A DNA stretch of 22,332 bases from assembly GCA_007124475.1 (NCBI GenBank), contig SLFB01000247.1:1-22332 (forward strand), written 5' to 3'. The notes under the pieces are model-generated. The model had not been told where the DNA came from. It saw only the letters and a list, made by a program, of their open reading frames with translations, and did not search any database. Shown piece by piece: positions 7,723-15,915 of this stretch. Each line of letters begins with the position of its first letter. The first letter of the stretch is position 1. The translations under genes and the position numbers were made by a program. This DNA comes from Vibrio sp. Lineage in GTDB: Bacteria; Pseudomonadota; Gammaproteobacteria; Enterobacterales; Vibrionaceae.

Positions 7723-8925
7723 ATGAAAGTCTCACCATTACAACTTTTTTATTTATCAGCATTATCCATGCTGGGCTTTATCGCCACCGATATGTATTTA
7801 CCCGCTTTTAAACTGATGGAAGCTGATTTTGCTACTGGCCCAGAGCAAATCGCCCTATCACTCACCGTGTTTCTTTTAGGGATGGGTATTGGTCAACTCT
7901 TATGGGGACTGGCTTCAGACAAATATGGTCACCGCAATACATTGGTTATCGGTTTAGTTATTTTCACTGCAGCCTCTTGGGGATTAGCATATAGCGAGCA
8001 GGTTTGGCAATTACTCAGCCTTAGATTTATCCAAGCTATCGGTGTCTGTGCCCCTGCCGTGATCTGGCAAGCAATGGTAATTAAGCGCTACCCAAGCCAA
8101 GTCAGCCAGCAGCTTTTTGCCACCATAATGCCACTCGTGGCGCTTTCACCAGCATTAGCGCCACAACTAGGTGTCGTACTAGCCAATACTTTTGGCTGGC
8201 ATAGTATCTTCTTCGCCTTAACCTTAATGGGTGTCGCATTAGTAGCCTGTACTTTACGGCAAGAAAATGTGAAAGCGGAGCCGAAGACCACTTCAATTGC
8301 ACAAGATATTAAATCTCTATTTCAAAGTCGGGCCTATGTCGGCAATGTTATGATGTTTGCTTGTGCCTCGGCAGCCTTTTTTGCCTACTTAACAGGTATG
8401 CCTGAAATCATGGCGCAACTCGGTTATGAAGCGAAAGATATTGGCATGAGTTTTATCCCACAAACCATTGCATTTATGGTCGGTGGTTATATTGGCAAAA
8501 AATCAGTCACTAAGTATGGTGACGAGAAAGTCCTGAAACAGTTACTGGCTTTGTTTACTCTATCATCTGTGCTCATTTTTATTGCTTCACAGTGGGAGCT
8601 TGCTTCTATTTGGCCAATCTTGGCACCATTTTGCCTAATCGCGGTCGCCAATGGCGCTCTTTATCCGATTGTGGTAAATCGCGCTCTATCTAGCGCTAAA
8701 CATAGCCCAGCAACCGCTGCTGGCATGCAAAATAGTCTACAAATTGGTGCAGCAAGCTTAGCCAGTGCATTGGTGGCATCATTGGCTAGCCAAGCACAAA
8801 TGGTTACAGGGGTAGCGATTATTATCTGCATGCTTGGCCTTTGGGTTGGTTATATCATTGCTAACCGTCACTTAAGCCAACATTTCACCACACCAGATAA
8901 CTCTCGCGTAGTACGCGATAAGTAA
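7723..8925 (+). CDS. punC: MFS (Bcr/CflA-type) transporter, PunC (YdhC)-like
   Basis: This is an inner-membrane major facilitator protein of 400 residues with about 12 hydrophobic segments. The MFS motif A-like loop WGLASDKYGHRNT follows helix 2. The N-terminus SMLGFIATDMYLPAF and the blocks VRFIQAIGVCAPAVIWQA-like, AIMPLVALSPALAPQLG and ANGALYPIVV match the drug-resistance transporter subfamily containing E. coli YdhC/PunC. PunC transports purine nucleosides in E. coli; older annotations call this type a multidrug transporter. I chose the ATG at 7723 because AGGA lies about 8 nt upstream and the family N-terminus fits; a TTG at 7708 would add five residues. It is divergent from the PunR-like regulator. 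Substrate is inferred from the pairing only. Confidence 0.8.
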   Translation: MKVSPLQLFYLSALSMLGFIATDMYLPAFKLMEADFATGPEQIALSLTVFLLGMGIGQLLWGLASDKYGHRNTLVIGLVIFTAASWGLAYSEQVWQLLSLRFIQAIGVCAPAVIWQAMVIKRYPSQVSQQLFATIMPLVALSPALAPQLGVVLANTFGWHSIFFALTLMGVALVACTLRQENVKAEPKTTSIAQDIKSLFQSRAYVGNVMMFACASAAFFAYLTGMPEIMAQLGYEAKDIGMSFIPQTIAFMVGGYIGKKSVTKYGDEKVLKQLLALFTLSSVLIFIASQWELASIWPILAPFCLIAVANGALYPIVVNRALSSAKHSPATAAGMQNSLQIGAASLASALVASLASQAQMVTGVAIIICMLGLWVGYIIANRHLSQHFTTPDNSRVVRDK

Positions 8926-8945
8926 ATTGCCGCTAAATCATACCA

Positions 8946-8970
8946 AATAGCCCGCATCAAGCGGGCTATT
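8946..8970. terminator. Two-way intrinsic terminator between the MFS gene and glmU
   Basis: A perfect 10-bp stem AATAGCCCGC (8946–8955) and GCGGGCTATT (8961–8970) with loop ATCAA. It is GC-rich at the tip and A/T-rich at both feet, so it can work for both convergent genes, though the T runs are short. Confidence 0.75.
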
Positions 8971-8991
8971 ATTTATAGCATTGCTGATAAT

Positions 8992-10350
8992 TTATTTTTT
9001 GACGGGACGTGACCACCCAGCCACTTTTTTCTCTTTAGCGCGGGTAATCACCAGTTCACCAGCCGCCACATTTTTGGTGAGTGTTGTTCCTGCACCTATG
9101 GTTGCGCCATCAGCAATCGTCACCGGAGCAATCAATTGGCTGTCCGAACCAACAAAAACGTCATCACCAATAATGGTTTTATGCTTATTTGCACCATCAT
9201 AGTTACAAGTGATAACCCCAGCGCCTATATTTACTCGCTGACCAACGTCACTATCACCCAAGTAAGTGAGATGATTGGCTTTTGAACCTTCCCCTAAACG
9301 AGTATTTTTCATCTCAACAAAATTACCGACATGAGCATCATCACGCATTTCTGCCCCAGGACGTAAGCGACTAAATGGCCCAACCGTGCAGCTTTCACCA
9401 ATCGTCGCCCCTTCAATCACGCTATATGGACGAATTACCGTATTATCATCAATCTCGCAATCAATCAGAATCGACCCAGCACCAACAATGACATTATTCC
9501 CAATTGATACTTGCCCCTCGATAACTACGTTAACATCGATTTCTACATCAAGACCACACTGCAGTTCACCACGCAGATCAAAACGAGCTGGATCTCGGAG
9601 CATTACCCCTTGCTCGAGTAATTTATTCGCTTGACGAGCCTGAAAAGCACGCTCTAACCGAGCTAGCTGAATTCGATCATTAACACCTTCTACTTCAATC
9701 GAACTCACGGGATGAACCGCTTCAACAGCGCGACCTTCATCATGAGCAGCGGCGATAACATCGGTTAAATAATACTCACCCTGTGCATTGTCTTGATTAA
9801 GCCCTTTCAGCCAACGCTTTAAATCTCCACCAGTGGCAACCATCACGCCTGTATTAATTTCCTTGATCAGTTTTTGTTCTTCACTGGCATCTTTTTGTTC
9901 GACAATGGCCACCACGGGGCCATTTTTACGTACAATACGTCCATAGCCTGTTGGGTTGTCTAATACCACCGTTAAGAGTGCAATTCCACCGGTAGGCTGT
10001 GCTTCGAGCAGGCTCTCTATGGTTTGCTCTGAAATTAACGGTACATCACCGTATAACACTAAAATTTTCTCATCATCCATGAACTGATCTGAGGCTTGAT
10101 CAACCGCATGCCCAGTACCCAATTGGTCCGCTTGCAATACCCAATTCACATTTTCTTGCGCTAACGCTTGTTGCATCCGCTCTCCACCGTGTCCATAAAC
10201 TAAATGGATATTTTGAGCACCTAAATGATGGCAGGTATCAATCACATGTTTAACCATTGGCTTACCAGCCAAGTTATGCAGCACTTTAGGTATTTGTGAA
10301 TGCATGCGAGTGCCTTTACCGGCGGCGAGAATAACAGCGCTAAATTTCAT
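8992..10350 (-). CDS. glmU: Bifunctional GlmU: GlcN-1-P acetyltransferase / GlcNAc-1-P uridylyltransferase
   Basis: GlmU makes UDP-GlcNAc, the precursor of peptidoglycan and lipopolysaccharide, in the cytoplasm. The 452-residue product (E. coli 456) has an N-terminal nucleotidyltransferase domain with LAAGKGTRM (8–16), QADQLGTGHA (73–82) and the metal-binding YGD (100–102). The C-terminal left-handed beta-helix is built of hexapeptide repeats (about 255–430), with the acetyltransferase histidine in KANHLTYLGD (H360). The ATG at 10350 has AGGA at good spacing. It is leftward and follows the atp operon, separated by a terminator and with its own predicted promoter. In E. coli glmU is paired with glmS and controlled by NagC; glmS is not adjacent here. 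Confidence 0.97.
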   Translation of the reverse strand: MKFSAVILAAGKGTRMHSQIPKVLHNLAGKPMVKHVIDTCHHLGAQNIHLVYGHGGERMQQALAQENVNWVLQADQLGTGHAVDQASDQFMDDEKILVLYGDVPLISEQTIESLLEAQPTGGIALLTVVLDNPTGYGRIVRKNGPVVAIVEQKDASEEQKLIKEINTGVMVATGGDLKRWLKGLNQDNAQGEYYLTDVIAAAHDEGRAVEAVHPVSSIEVEGVNDRIQLARLERAFQARQANKLLEQGVMLRDPARFDLRGELQCGLDVEIDVNVVIEGQVSIGNNVIVGAGSILIDCEIDDNTVIRPYSVIEGATIGESCTVGPFSRLRPGAEMRDDAHVGNFVEMKNTRLGEGSKANHLTYLGDSDVGQRVNIGAGVITCNYDGANKHKTIIGDDVFVGSDSQLIAPVTIADGATIGAGTTLTKNVAAGELVITRAKEKKVAGWSRPVKK

Positions 10351-10379
10351 GGGGTTCCTATGACGTTGTATAAATAATG

Positions 10380-10414
10380 ACTCGCATTTTAGCGAGTTAG
10401 TTTGAATATGTTAA
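10380..10414 (-). promoter_or_regulatory. glmU promoter with a palindrome centred on the -10 element
   Basis: On the minus strand TTAACA (10409–10414), a 17-bp spacer and TAAAAT (10386–10391) form a strong sigma-70 promoter about 36 bp upstream of the glmU ATG. The -10 hexamer is the exact centre of the perfect dyad ACTCGC-ATTTTA-GCGAGT (10380–10397). Confidence 0.65.
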
Positions 10415-10433
10415 TTTTACCGTGCCGTTAATG

Positions 10434-10466
10434 ATAAAAAAAAGCGACCTGAGGTCGCTTTTTTAT
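10434..10466 (-). terminator. Terminator of the atp operon
   Basis: The stem AAAAAAGCGACC (10438–10449) and GGTCGCTTTTTT (10453–10464) has a 3-nt loop and A/T tracts on both sides, 20 nt after the atpC stop. On the minus strand it ends in eight T (10443–10436), a classic intrinsic terminator. Confidence 0.88.
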
Positions 10467-10484
10467 CACGTACTGAAGCACTAA

Positions 10485-10910
10485 TCAGCGGCGCTTTCTG
10501 ATAAGCTCAATTACTCGTAACTGAGCAATTGCTTTAGCTAATTCACTTGATGCTTGTGCAAAGTTCACATCACCGTGATGTTCATTTAACAATTCTTCTG
10601 CTGAGCGTTTGGCTTCAGCGGCTTTAGCTTCATCGAGCTCTTCAGCACGAATCGCCGTATCAGCCAAAATTGTCACATCATTAGGTTGAACTTCAAGTAT
10701 GCCACCAGAAAGATAAATAATTTCTTCTTTACCTTTAATAGTCACAATACGCACCATACCTGGTCTGATATAAGTCAGCAAAGGTACGTGTCCAGCTAAA
10801 ACCCCTAAATCTCCGCTTTCACCCGAGACTTGGATCGAGCGTGCCCAACCGGAAAAAATCCGTTTTTCAGCGCTAACTACATCCAAGTTAAAGGTTACTG
10901 ATGCTGTCAT
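10485..10910 (-). CDS. atpC: F1Fo ATP synthase epsilon subunit
   Basis: Epsilon is part of the central stalk with gamma and inhibits ATP hydrolysis through its C-terminal helices. The 141-residue product (E. coli 139) has the N-terminal beta-sandwich (FNLDVVSAEKRIFSGWARSIQVSGESGDLGVLAGHVPLLTYIRPG region, about 6–52) and a C-terminal helical hairpin from about residue 90 (ELDEAKAAEAKRSAEELL). The start at 10910 has a near-perfect Shine-Dalgarno AAGGAGG four bases upstream, in the 24-bp gap after atpD. It is the last gene of the operon. Confidence 0.95.
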   Translation of the reverse strand: MTASVTFNLDVVSAEKRIFSGWARSIQVSGESGDLGVLAGHVPLLTYIRPGMVRIVTIKGKEEIIYLSGGILEVQPNDVTILADTAIRAEELDEAKAAEAKRSAEELLNEHHGDVNFAQASSELAKAIAQLRVIELIRKRR

Positions 10911-10934
10911 AAAGCCTCCTTGGAGATCTGAGCG

Positions 10935-12338
10935 TTAAAGCTTCTTGGCATTCTCGAGTGCATCGTCAATCGTACCGCAGTACATGAACGCTTGCTCTGG
11001 AATGTCATCATAATCGCCAGCAAGTAGGCCTTTGAAGCCGCGCAACGTTTCTTTTAGTGAAACATAAACACCTGGGTCACCAGTAAAGACTTCTGCAACG
11101 TGGTAAGGCTGAGTCAAGAAACGCTCAATCTTACGTGCGCGAGCAACCACTTGCTTATCAGATTCAGACAGTTCGTCCATACCCAAAATAGCAATGATAT
11201 CTTTCAACTCTTTATAACGTTGTAGCGTCGACTGAACACCACGAGCCACGTCATAATGCTCTTGACCCACCACCAGTGGATCCAACTGACGAGAAGTTGA
11301 ATCAAGAGGGTCAATCGCTGGGTAAAGACCCATAGCGGCGATATTACGGTTAAGTACAACCGTTGCATCTAAGTGAGCAAAGGTGGTTGCTGGAGATGGG
11401 TCAGTTAAGTCATCTGCAGGTACATAAACCGCTTGTACTGAAGTGATAGAGCCACTCTTGGTTGAAGTGATACGCTCTTGCAGCACACCCATCTCTTCCG
11501 CTAGCGTTGGCTGGTAACCTACCGCAGACGGCATACGACCAAGTAGTGCCGATACTTCTGTTCCCGCTAAGGTGTAACGATAAATATTATCGATAAACAG
11601 TAGTACATCACGACCTTCATCACGGAATTTCTCCGCCATGGTTAAGCCAGTCAAAGCAACTCGAAGACGGTTACCCGGTGGCTCGTTCATTTGGCCGTAA
11701 ACCATCGCTACTTTTGATTCTTCAGGTTTTTCGATATTAACAACACCGGCTTCCTGCATTTCATGGTAGAAGTCGTTACCCTCACGAGTACGCTCTCCAA
11801 CCCCAGCAAATACAGATAAACCTGAGTGTTGTAATGCGATGTTATTGATAAGCTCCATCATGTTAACGGTCTTACCTACACCTGCACCACCAAACAAACC
11901 GATCTTACCGCCTTTAGCAAACGGACAAATCAAGTCAATTACTTTTACGCCAGTTTCCAGTAACTCTGTTGAGTTAGACTGTTCTTCATAGCTAGGAGCA
12001 GAGCGGTGAATAGAGTACGTCTCTTCTGCACCAACTTCTCCACGCTCATCAATCGCATCACCAAGTACATTCATGATACGACCAAGGGTTTTTGTCCCTA
12101 CGGGTACTGATATTGGTCCGCCAGTATTTTCTACTGTCATACCACGACGTAAACCATCTGAGCTGCCCATAACAATACAGCGAATGATACCACCGCCTAA
12201 CTGCTGTTGAACTTCAAGTACAAGACGCTCTTTTGAGTCTTGAACATTCAGTGCATCGTAAACGCTAGGCACTGAGCTCTTTGGAAATTCTACGTCGACT
12301 ACCGCACCGATGATCTGTACGATCTTACCTGTAGCCAT
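10935..12338 (-). CDS. atpD: F1Fo ATP synthase beta subunit
   Basis: This is the catalytic subunit of F1. The 467-residue product (E. coli 460) carries the Walker A motif GGAGVGKT (150–157), the catalytic glutamate in GERTREGNDFYHEM (E182), the Walker B region DVLLFIDNIYRYT and the DELSE(S) sequence (DELSESD) near residue 390 that contacts gamma and epsilon. The ATG at 12338 gives the family N-terminus MATGKIVQIIGAVVDVEFP. It lies 31 bp after atpG in the standard atp order. The Walker, catalytic and C-terminal contact motifs are all intact. Confidence 0.98.
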   Translation of the reverse strand: MATGKIVQIIGAVVDVEFPKSSVPSVYDALNVQDSKERLVLEVQQQLGGGIIRCIVMGSSDGLRRGMTVENTGGPISVPVGTKTLGRIMNVLGDAIDERGEVGAEETYSIHRSAPSYEEQSNSTELLETGVKVIDLICPFAKGGKIGLFGGAGVGKTVNMMELINNIALQHSGLSVFAGVGERTREGNDFYHEMQEAGVVNIEKPEESKVAMVYGQMNEPPGNRLRVALTGLTMAEKFRDEGRDVLLFIDNIYRYTLAGTEVSALLGRMPSAVGYQPTLAEEMGVLQERITSTKSGSITSVQAVYVPADDLTDPSPATTFAHLDATVVLNRNIAAMGLYPAIDPLDSTSRQLDPLVVGQEHYDVARGVQSTLQRYKELKDIIAILGMDELSESDKQVVARARKIERFLTQPYHVAEVFTGDPGVYVSLKETLRGFKGLLAGDYDDIPEQAFMYCGTIDDALENAKKL

Positions 12339-12369
12339 CGTTAATCCTCTAGTCTGTTAATTACCTTTG

Positions 12370-13236
12370 TTAAACCGCTGCTGCGCCGCTAACAATTTCT
12401 GACAATTCTTGAGTAATAGCTGCCTGGCGCGCTTTGTTGTACACCAGTTGTAAATCATCAATCAGATTACCCGCGTTGTCTGAAGCCGCTCTCATAGCAA
12501 CCATGCGCGCAGACATCTCGCAAGCTAGGTTCTCTACTACTGATTGATATACTTGCGCTTCAATATAGCGAGTCATCAAAGTAGTCAGTAGCTTACTTTG
12601 ATCGGACTCAAACATATAACTCCAAGCACGTTTTTTACCAGCTTCTTCTTCTTGAGTTTTTGGCAAAGGTAATAGTTGTTCCATCTTTGGTTGTTGTGTC
12701 ATCGAGTTAACAAACTCGTTATAGACAAGGAACAAACGATCGATTTCACCTTCTTTGTACTTAGTCAGCATGACACTGATCGAGCCGATCAAGTCGTCTA
12801 ACTGTGGCTCATCACCAATCCCCGTTTTCTGAGCGACGATCTTTGCTCCTATGCTACGAAAGTAAGAGCTACCTTTACTTCCGATCATTGCAAGTTCAAT
12901 GGAGCTACCGCGAGCTGAATACTCATTCATATGAGCAACAGCTTGTTTAAACATGTTGATGTTTAAACCGCCACACAAACCACGATCCGTTGAAACGATG
13001 ATATAACCAACTCGTTTAGCTTCACGCTCTTCCAAGTAAGGATGGGTAAAATCTAAAGTACCGCTTGCTATATGACCAATGACTTTACGAATTGTTTTAG
13101 AATACGGACGAGGACCTTCCATTGCATCTTGACTACGACGCATTTTAGAAGCCGCGACCATCTCCATTGCTTTAGTAATTTTTTGAGTGCTTTTAACACT
13201 TCCAATCTTACTGCGAATCTCTTTTGTATTGGCCAT
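12370..13236 (-). CDS. atpG: F1Fo ATP synthase gamma subunit
   Basis: Gamma is the rotating shaft of F1. The 288-residue product (E. coli 287) has the conserved N-terminal coiled-coil helix (IRSKIGSVKSTQKITKAMEMVAASKMRR, about 7–34), the STDRGLCGGLN motif (about 83–93) and the C-terminal helix ending NKARQAAITQELSEIVSGAAAV. The ATG at 13236 has GGAG upstream. A perfect inverted repeat fills most of the 34-bp gap between atpA and atpG. Confidence 0.97.
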   Translation of the reverse strand: MANTKEIRSKIGSVKSTQKITKAMEMVAASKMRRSQDAMEGPRPYSKTIRKVIGHIASGTLDFTHPYLEEREAKRVGYIIVSTDRGLCGGLNINMFKQAVAHMNEYSARGSSIELAMIGSKGSSYFRSIGAKIVAQKTGIGDEPQLDDLIGSISVMLTKYKEGEIDRLFLVYNEFVNSMTQQPKMEQLLPLPKTQEEEAGKKRAWSYMFESDQSKLLTTLMTRYIEAQVYQSVVENLACEMSARMVAMRAASDNAGNLIDDLQLVYNKARQAAITQELSEIVSGAAAV

Positions 13237-13250
13237 CGTTACTCTCCGTT

Positions 13251-13272
13251 AATTACAATTGAGGTTGTAATT
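13251..13272 (-). repeat. Intercistronic hairpin between atpA and atpG
   Basis: AATTACAA (13251–13258) and TTGTAATT (13265–13272) form a perfect 8-bp A/T-rich stem with a 6-nt loop. It overlaps the atpA stop codon and ends about 10 nt before the atpG Shine-Dalgarno. It has no T tract, so it is not a terminator; a role in mRNA stability or lower atpG translation is possible. Confidence 0.5.
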
Positions 13273-14812
13273 ACCAAGTCTGAGTTGCTTTGAAATCTTC
13301 AACTAGTTTTTTCAACTTCGCTTCAATTTCATCGTTATAAGCGCCTGACTTGTCAATTTCCGCTTTAAAATCGGCATATTGAGAATGAGCGTACGACAGA
13401 AGTGCTGATTCAAAATCCAACACTTTATTCAATTCAACATCAGCAAGATAGCCACGTTCTGCAGCAAAAATCACCAAGGCTTGATCGAAGACTGACATTG
13501 GAGCGTATTGTTTTTGCTTCATCAATTCTGTCACTTTCTGACCATGATTTAGCTGACGCTTAGTCGCTTCATCAAGATCAGAAGCAAACTGAGCAAATGC
13601 TGCAAGTTCACGATACGCTGCTAGCGCGGTACGGATACCACCAGATAGCTTTTTAATGATTTTCGTTTGTGCAGAACCACCAACACGAGATACTGAGATA
13701 CCAGGGTCAACCGCAGGACGAACACCAGCGTTGAATAGCTCGGTTTGGAGGAAGATCTGACCATCGGTAATAGAAATTACGTTAGTCGGTACGAATGCAG
13801 AAACGTCACCCGCTTGAGTTTCAATAATCGGCAACGCCGTTAATGAACCCGTTTTGCCTTTCACTTCACCATTGGTAAAACGCTCAACATATTCTTCATT
13901 AACACGAGCTGCACGTTCTAGCAGACGTGAGTGGAGATAGAATACATCACCAGGGAAAGCTTCACGACCAGGGGGACGACGTAGTAGTAGTGAAATCTGA
14001 CGATAAGCAACCGCTTGTTTTGATAAATCATCATAAACAATTAGCGCATCTTCACCACGATCGCGGAAGTACTCACCCATCGCACAGCCGGCATAAGGCG
14101 CGAGGTATTGTAAAGCTGCAGATTCAGAAGCTGAAGCAACAACAACGATGGTATTTTTCAACGCATCATGTTCTTCTAATTTACGCACTACGTTGGCAAT
14201 AGTTGATGCTTTTTGACCAATCGCAACATAAATAGAGAAAATACCAGAGTTTCTCTGGTTGATGATCGCATCGATAGCCATCGCGGTCTTACCGGTTTGA
14301 CGGTCACCGATAATCAGCTCACGCTGACCTCGACCGATAGGGATCATCGCATCAACAGATTTGTAGCCCGTTTGTACTGGTTGATCAACCGATTTACGAT
14401 CAATAACCCCAGGAGCAATCACTTCTACCGGAGAAGTCAATTTTGCTTCAATTGGACCTTTACCATCGATAGGCATACCTAAGGTATTTACAACTCGGCC
14501 AAGCAGTTCAGGACCAACAGGTACTTCTAAAATACGACCTGTACTGGTTACTTTCATCCCTTCACGAAGAGAAGTATAAGGCCCCATGACTACTGCACCT
14601 ACCGAATCACGTTCTAAGTTAAGTGCAAGAGCGTAGTTACCGCCTGGTAATTCAATCATTTCACCTTGCATCACGTCCGCTAGGCCGTGAATACGGATGA
14701 TACCATCGCTGACTGATACGATAGTACCTTCATTGCGAGCATCAGAAGCAATATCAAAACCTTCGATACGCTTTCGGATAATTTCGCTGATTTCCGTGGA
14801 ATTAAGTTGCAT
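13271..14812 (-). CDS. atpA: F1Fo ATP synthase alpha subunit
   Basis: Alpha is the non-catalytic nucleotide-binding subunit of F1, which donates the arginine finger to the beta active site. The 513-residue product equals the E. coli length. It has Walker A GDRQTGKT (169–176, K175), ALIVYDDLSKQAVAYR for Walker B, the alpha signature PAVDPGISVSRVGGSAQ (arginine finger near 373–376) and the N-terminal delta-binding helix MQLNSTEISEIIRKRI. The ATG at 14812 is 17 bp after atpH. No irregularity was seen. Confidence 0.98.
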   Translation of the reverse strand: MQLNSTEISEIIRKRIEGFDIASDARNEGTIVSVSDGIIRIHGLADVMQGEMIELPGGNYALALNLERDSVGAVVMGPYTSLREGMKVTSTGRILEVPVGPELLGRVVNTLGMPIDGKGPIEAKLTSPVEVIAPGVIDRKSVDQPVQTGYKSVDAMIPIGRGQRELIIGDRQTGKTAMAIDAIINQRNSGIFSIYVAIGQKASTIANVVRKLEEHDALKNTIVVVASASESAALQYLAPYAGCAMGEYFRDRGEDALIVYDDLSKQAVAYRQISLLLRRPPGREAFPGDVFYLHSRLLERAARVNEEYVERFTNGEVKGKTGSLTALPIIETQAGDVSAFVPTNVISITDGQIFLQTELFNAGVRPAVDPGISVSRVGGSAQTKIIKKLSGGIRTALAAYRELAAFAQFASDLDEATKRQLNHGQKVTELMKQKQYAPMSVFDQALVIFAAERGYLADVELNKVLDFESALLSYAHSQYADFKAEIDKSGAYNDEIEAKLKKLVEDFKATQTW

Positions 14813-14829
14813 TGCTCCAATTCCCCTAA

Positions 14830-15360
14830 TTAAGACTTCATCACGTCTTTTAGACGATTAATACGACCCAGTAACGAGCTGTCAAGGATACTATCCTCTA
14901 CTCGAATAACGGCTCCGCCAATAAGGTTGTTATCAACCTGGTAATTCAGCTTCACTTTACAGTTATAGTGCGCTTCTAAATGACTGGTTAACGCGTTAAC
15001 CTGTTCAGCACTTAACTCATAAGAACTTGTTACATTCACTTCTTTAACACCTGAAGCTTTTGCAGCAAGAGAAGAAAACTGAGTACATATATCGCCGAGC
15101 GCGTCCATACGACGATTTTCAATCAACACTTGTAAAAAATTACACATAGGTTGATCGAACTGCTCACCTGCTATGTCCTTATACACTCCCAACAATTGTT
15201 GGGACTGTAAATTAAAAGCGGCGGAAGATAGCTCCGGCACCAACGACATTGTTTTTGCCAATTCCAACATAGCTGACCACTGTTCAACCATGTTATGGTC
15301 ATTGGCATAATTAAATGCCGCTGTAGCGTATGGACGAGCAATTGTTGTCAAATCCGACAT
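14830..15360 (-). CDS. atpH: F1Fo ATP synthase delta subunit
   Basis: Delta joins the top of F1 to the b-subunit peripheral stalk. The 176-residue product (E. coli 177) begins with the conserved TIARPYATAAFNYA (about 5–18). It has a six-helix N-terminal domain (FLQVLIENRRMDAL, about 90–103) and ends with the C-terminal block NNLIGGAVIRVEDSILDSSLLGRINRLKDVM. It is 14 bp after atpF. Confidence 0.96.
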   Translation of the reverse strand: MSDLTTIARPYATAAFNYANDHNMVEQWSAMLELAKTMSLVPELSSAAFNLQSQQLLGVYKDIAGEQFDQPMCNFLQVLIENRRMDALGDICTQFSSLAAKASGVKEVNVTSSYELSAEQVNALTSHLEAHYNCKVKLNYQVDNNLIGGAVIRVEDSILDSSLLGRINRLKDVMKS

Positions 15361-15374
15361 ACTAATGCTCTCCT

Positions 15375-15845
15375 CTACAGCTTCGCAGAAATACTATCAA
15401 GTATGTCTTGGTTAGCTGCTTGATCGACTGTACGTTGCACAATTTTCTCTGCAGCAAGTAAAGCTAAACTAGATACTTCTTTTTGCAGCTCGTTACGGGC
15501 ACGCAAAATTTCAGCTTCTAACTCTGCTTGACCTTGAGACAAAATGTGCTCGCGTTCATTAGCAGCTTCTTGACGAGCCTCGTCTAAAATTTGAGCTTTA
15601 CGTTTGTTCGCTTGCTCAATAATGACTAACGCCTCTTTTTTAGCTTCTTTAAGCTGATCTGCTGCGTTGCTTTTTGCTAAGCTCAATGCTTTGTCAGCAC
15701 GCTCAGCAGAAGCCAAGCCATCGGCAATCATTTTTTGACGTTCTTCAATGGCACCCATTAAAGGAGGCCAAACATATTTCATGCAGAACCAAACAAAGAT
15801 TAAAAATGCAATAGTTTGGCCCAGCAGAGTTGCATTTAGACTCAC
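15375..15845 (-). CDS. atpF: F1Fo ATP synthase b subunit
   Basis: The b subunit is the peripheral stalk. It has a single N-terminal membrane helix (about 5–26, GQTIAFLIFVWFCMKYVWPPL) and a long charged coiled-coil that binds delta. The 156-residue product is exactly the E. coli length, with the conserved IEERQKMIADGLASAERA and IIEQANKRKAQILDEARQEA segments. The start codon is GTG at 15845, supported by AAGGAG 7 nt upstream and by the MSLNATLLGQ N-terminus, which matches E. coli; a GTG start is, to my knowledge, also used by E. coli atpF. The 70-bp gap after atpE is the longest inside this operon and holds a stem-loop. Confidence 0.97.
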   Translation of the reverse strand: MSLNATLLGQTIAFLIFVWFCMKYVWPPLMGAIEERQKMIADGLASAERADKALSLAKSNAADQLKEAKKEALVIIEQANKRKAQILDEARQEAANEREHILSQGQAELEAEILRARNELQKEVSSLALLAAEKIVQRTVDQAANQDILDSISAKL

Positions 15846-15874
15846 ACTAACTCTCCTTTATTCTGCTTCTGTTT

Positions 15875-15898
15875 ACCCAATTAGTTGTGCGTTTGGGT
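15875..15898 (-). repeat. Stem-loop in the atpE–atpF gap
   Basis: ACCCAA (15875–15880) and TTGGGT (15893–15898) are perfect 6-bp inverted arms with a 12-nt loop, placed just downstream of the atpE stop in the mRNA. There is no T tract. A 3'-stabilising or partly terminating structure would favour atpE, which is needed in many more copies than atpF. Confidence 0.4.
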
Positions 15899-15915
15899 GA
15901 CACAAAAAGGACAAA

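Noticed and set aside
13927..14482. Rightward open frames (91 and 89 codons) over atpA
   Set aside because: They are complementary-strand shadows of the highly conserved atpA gene with no start signals of their own.
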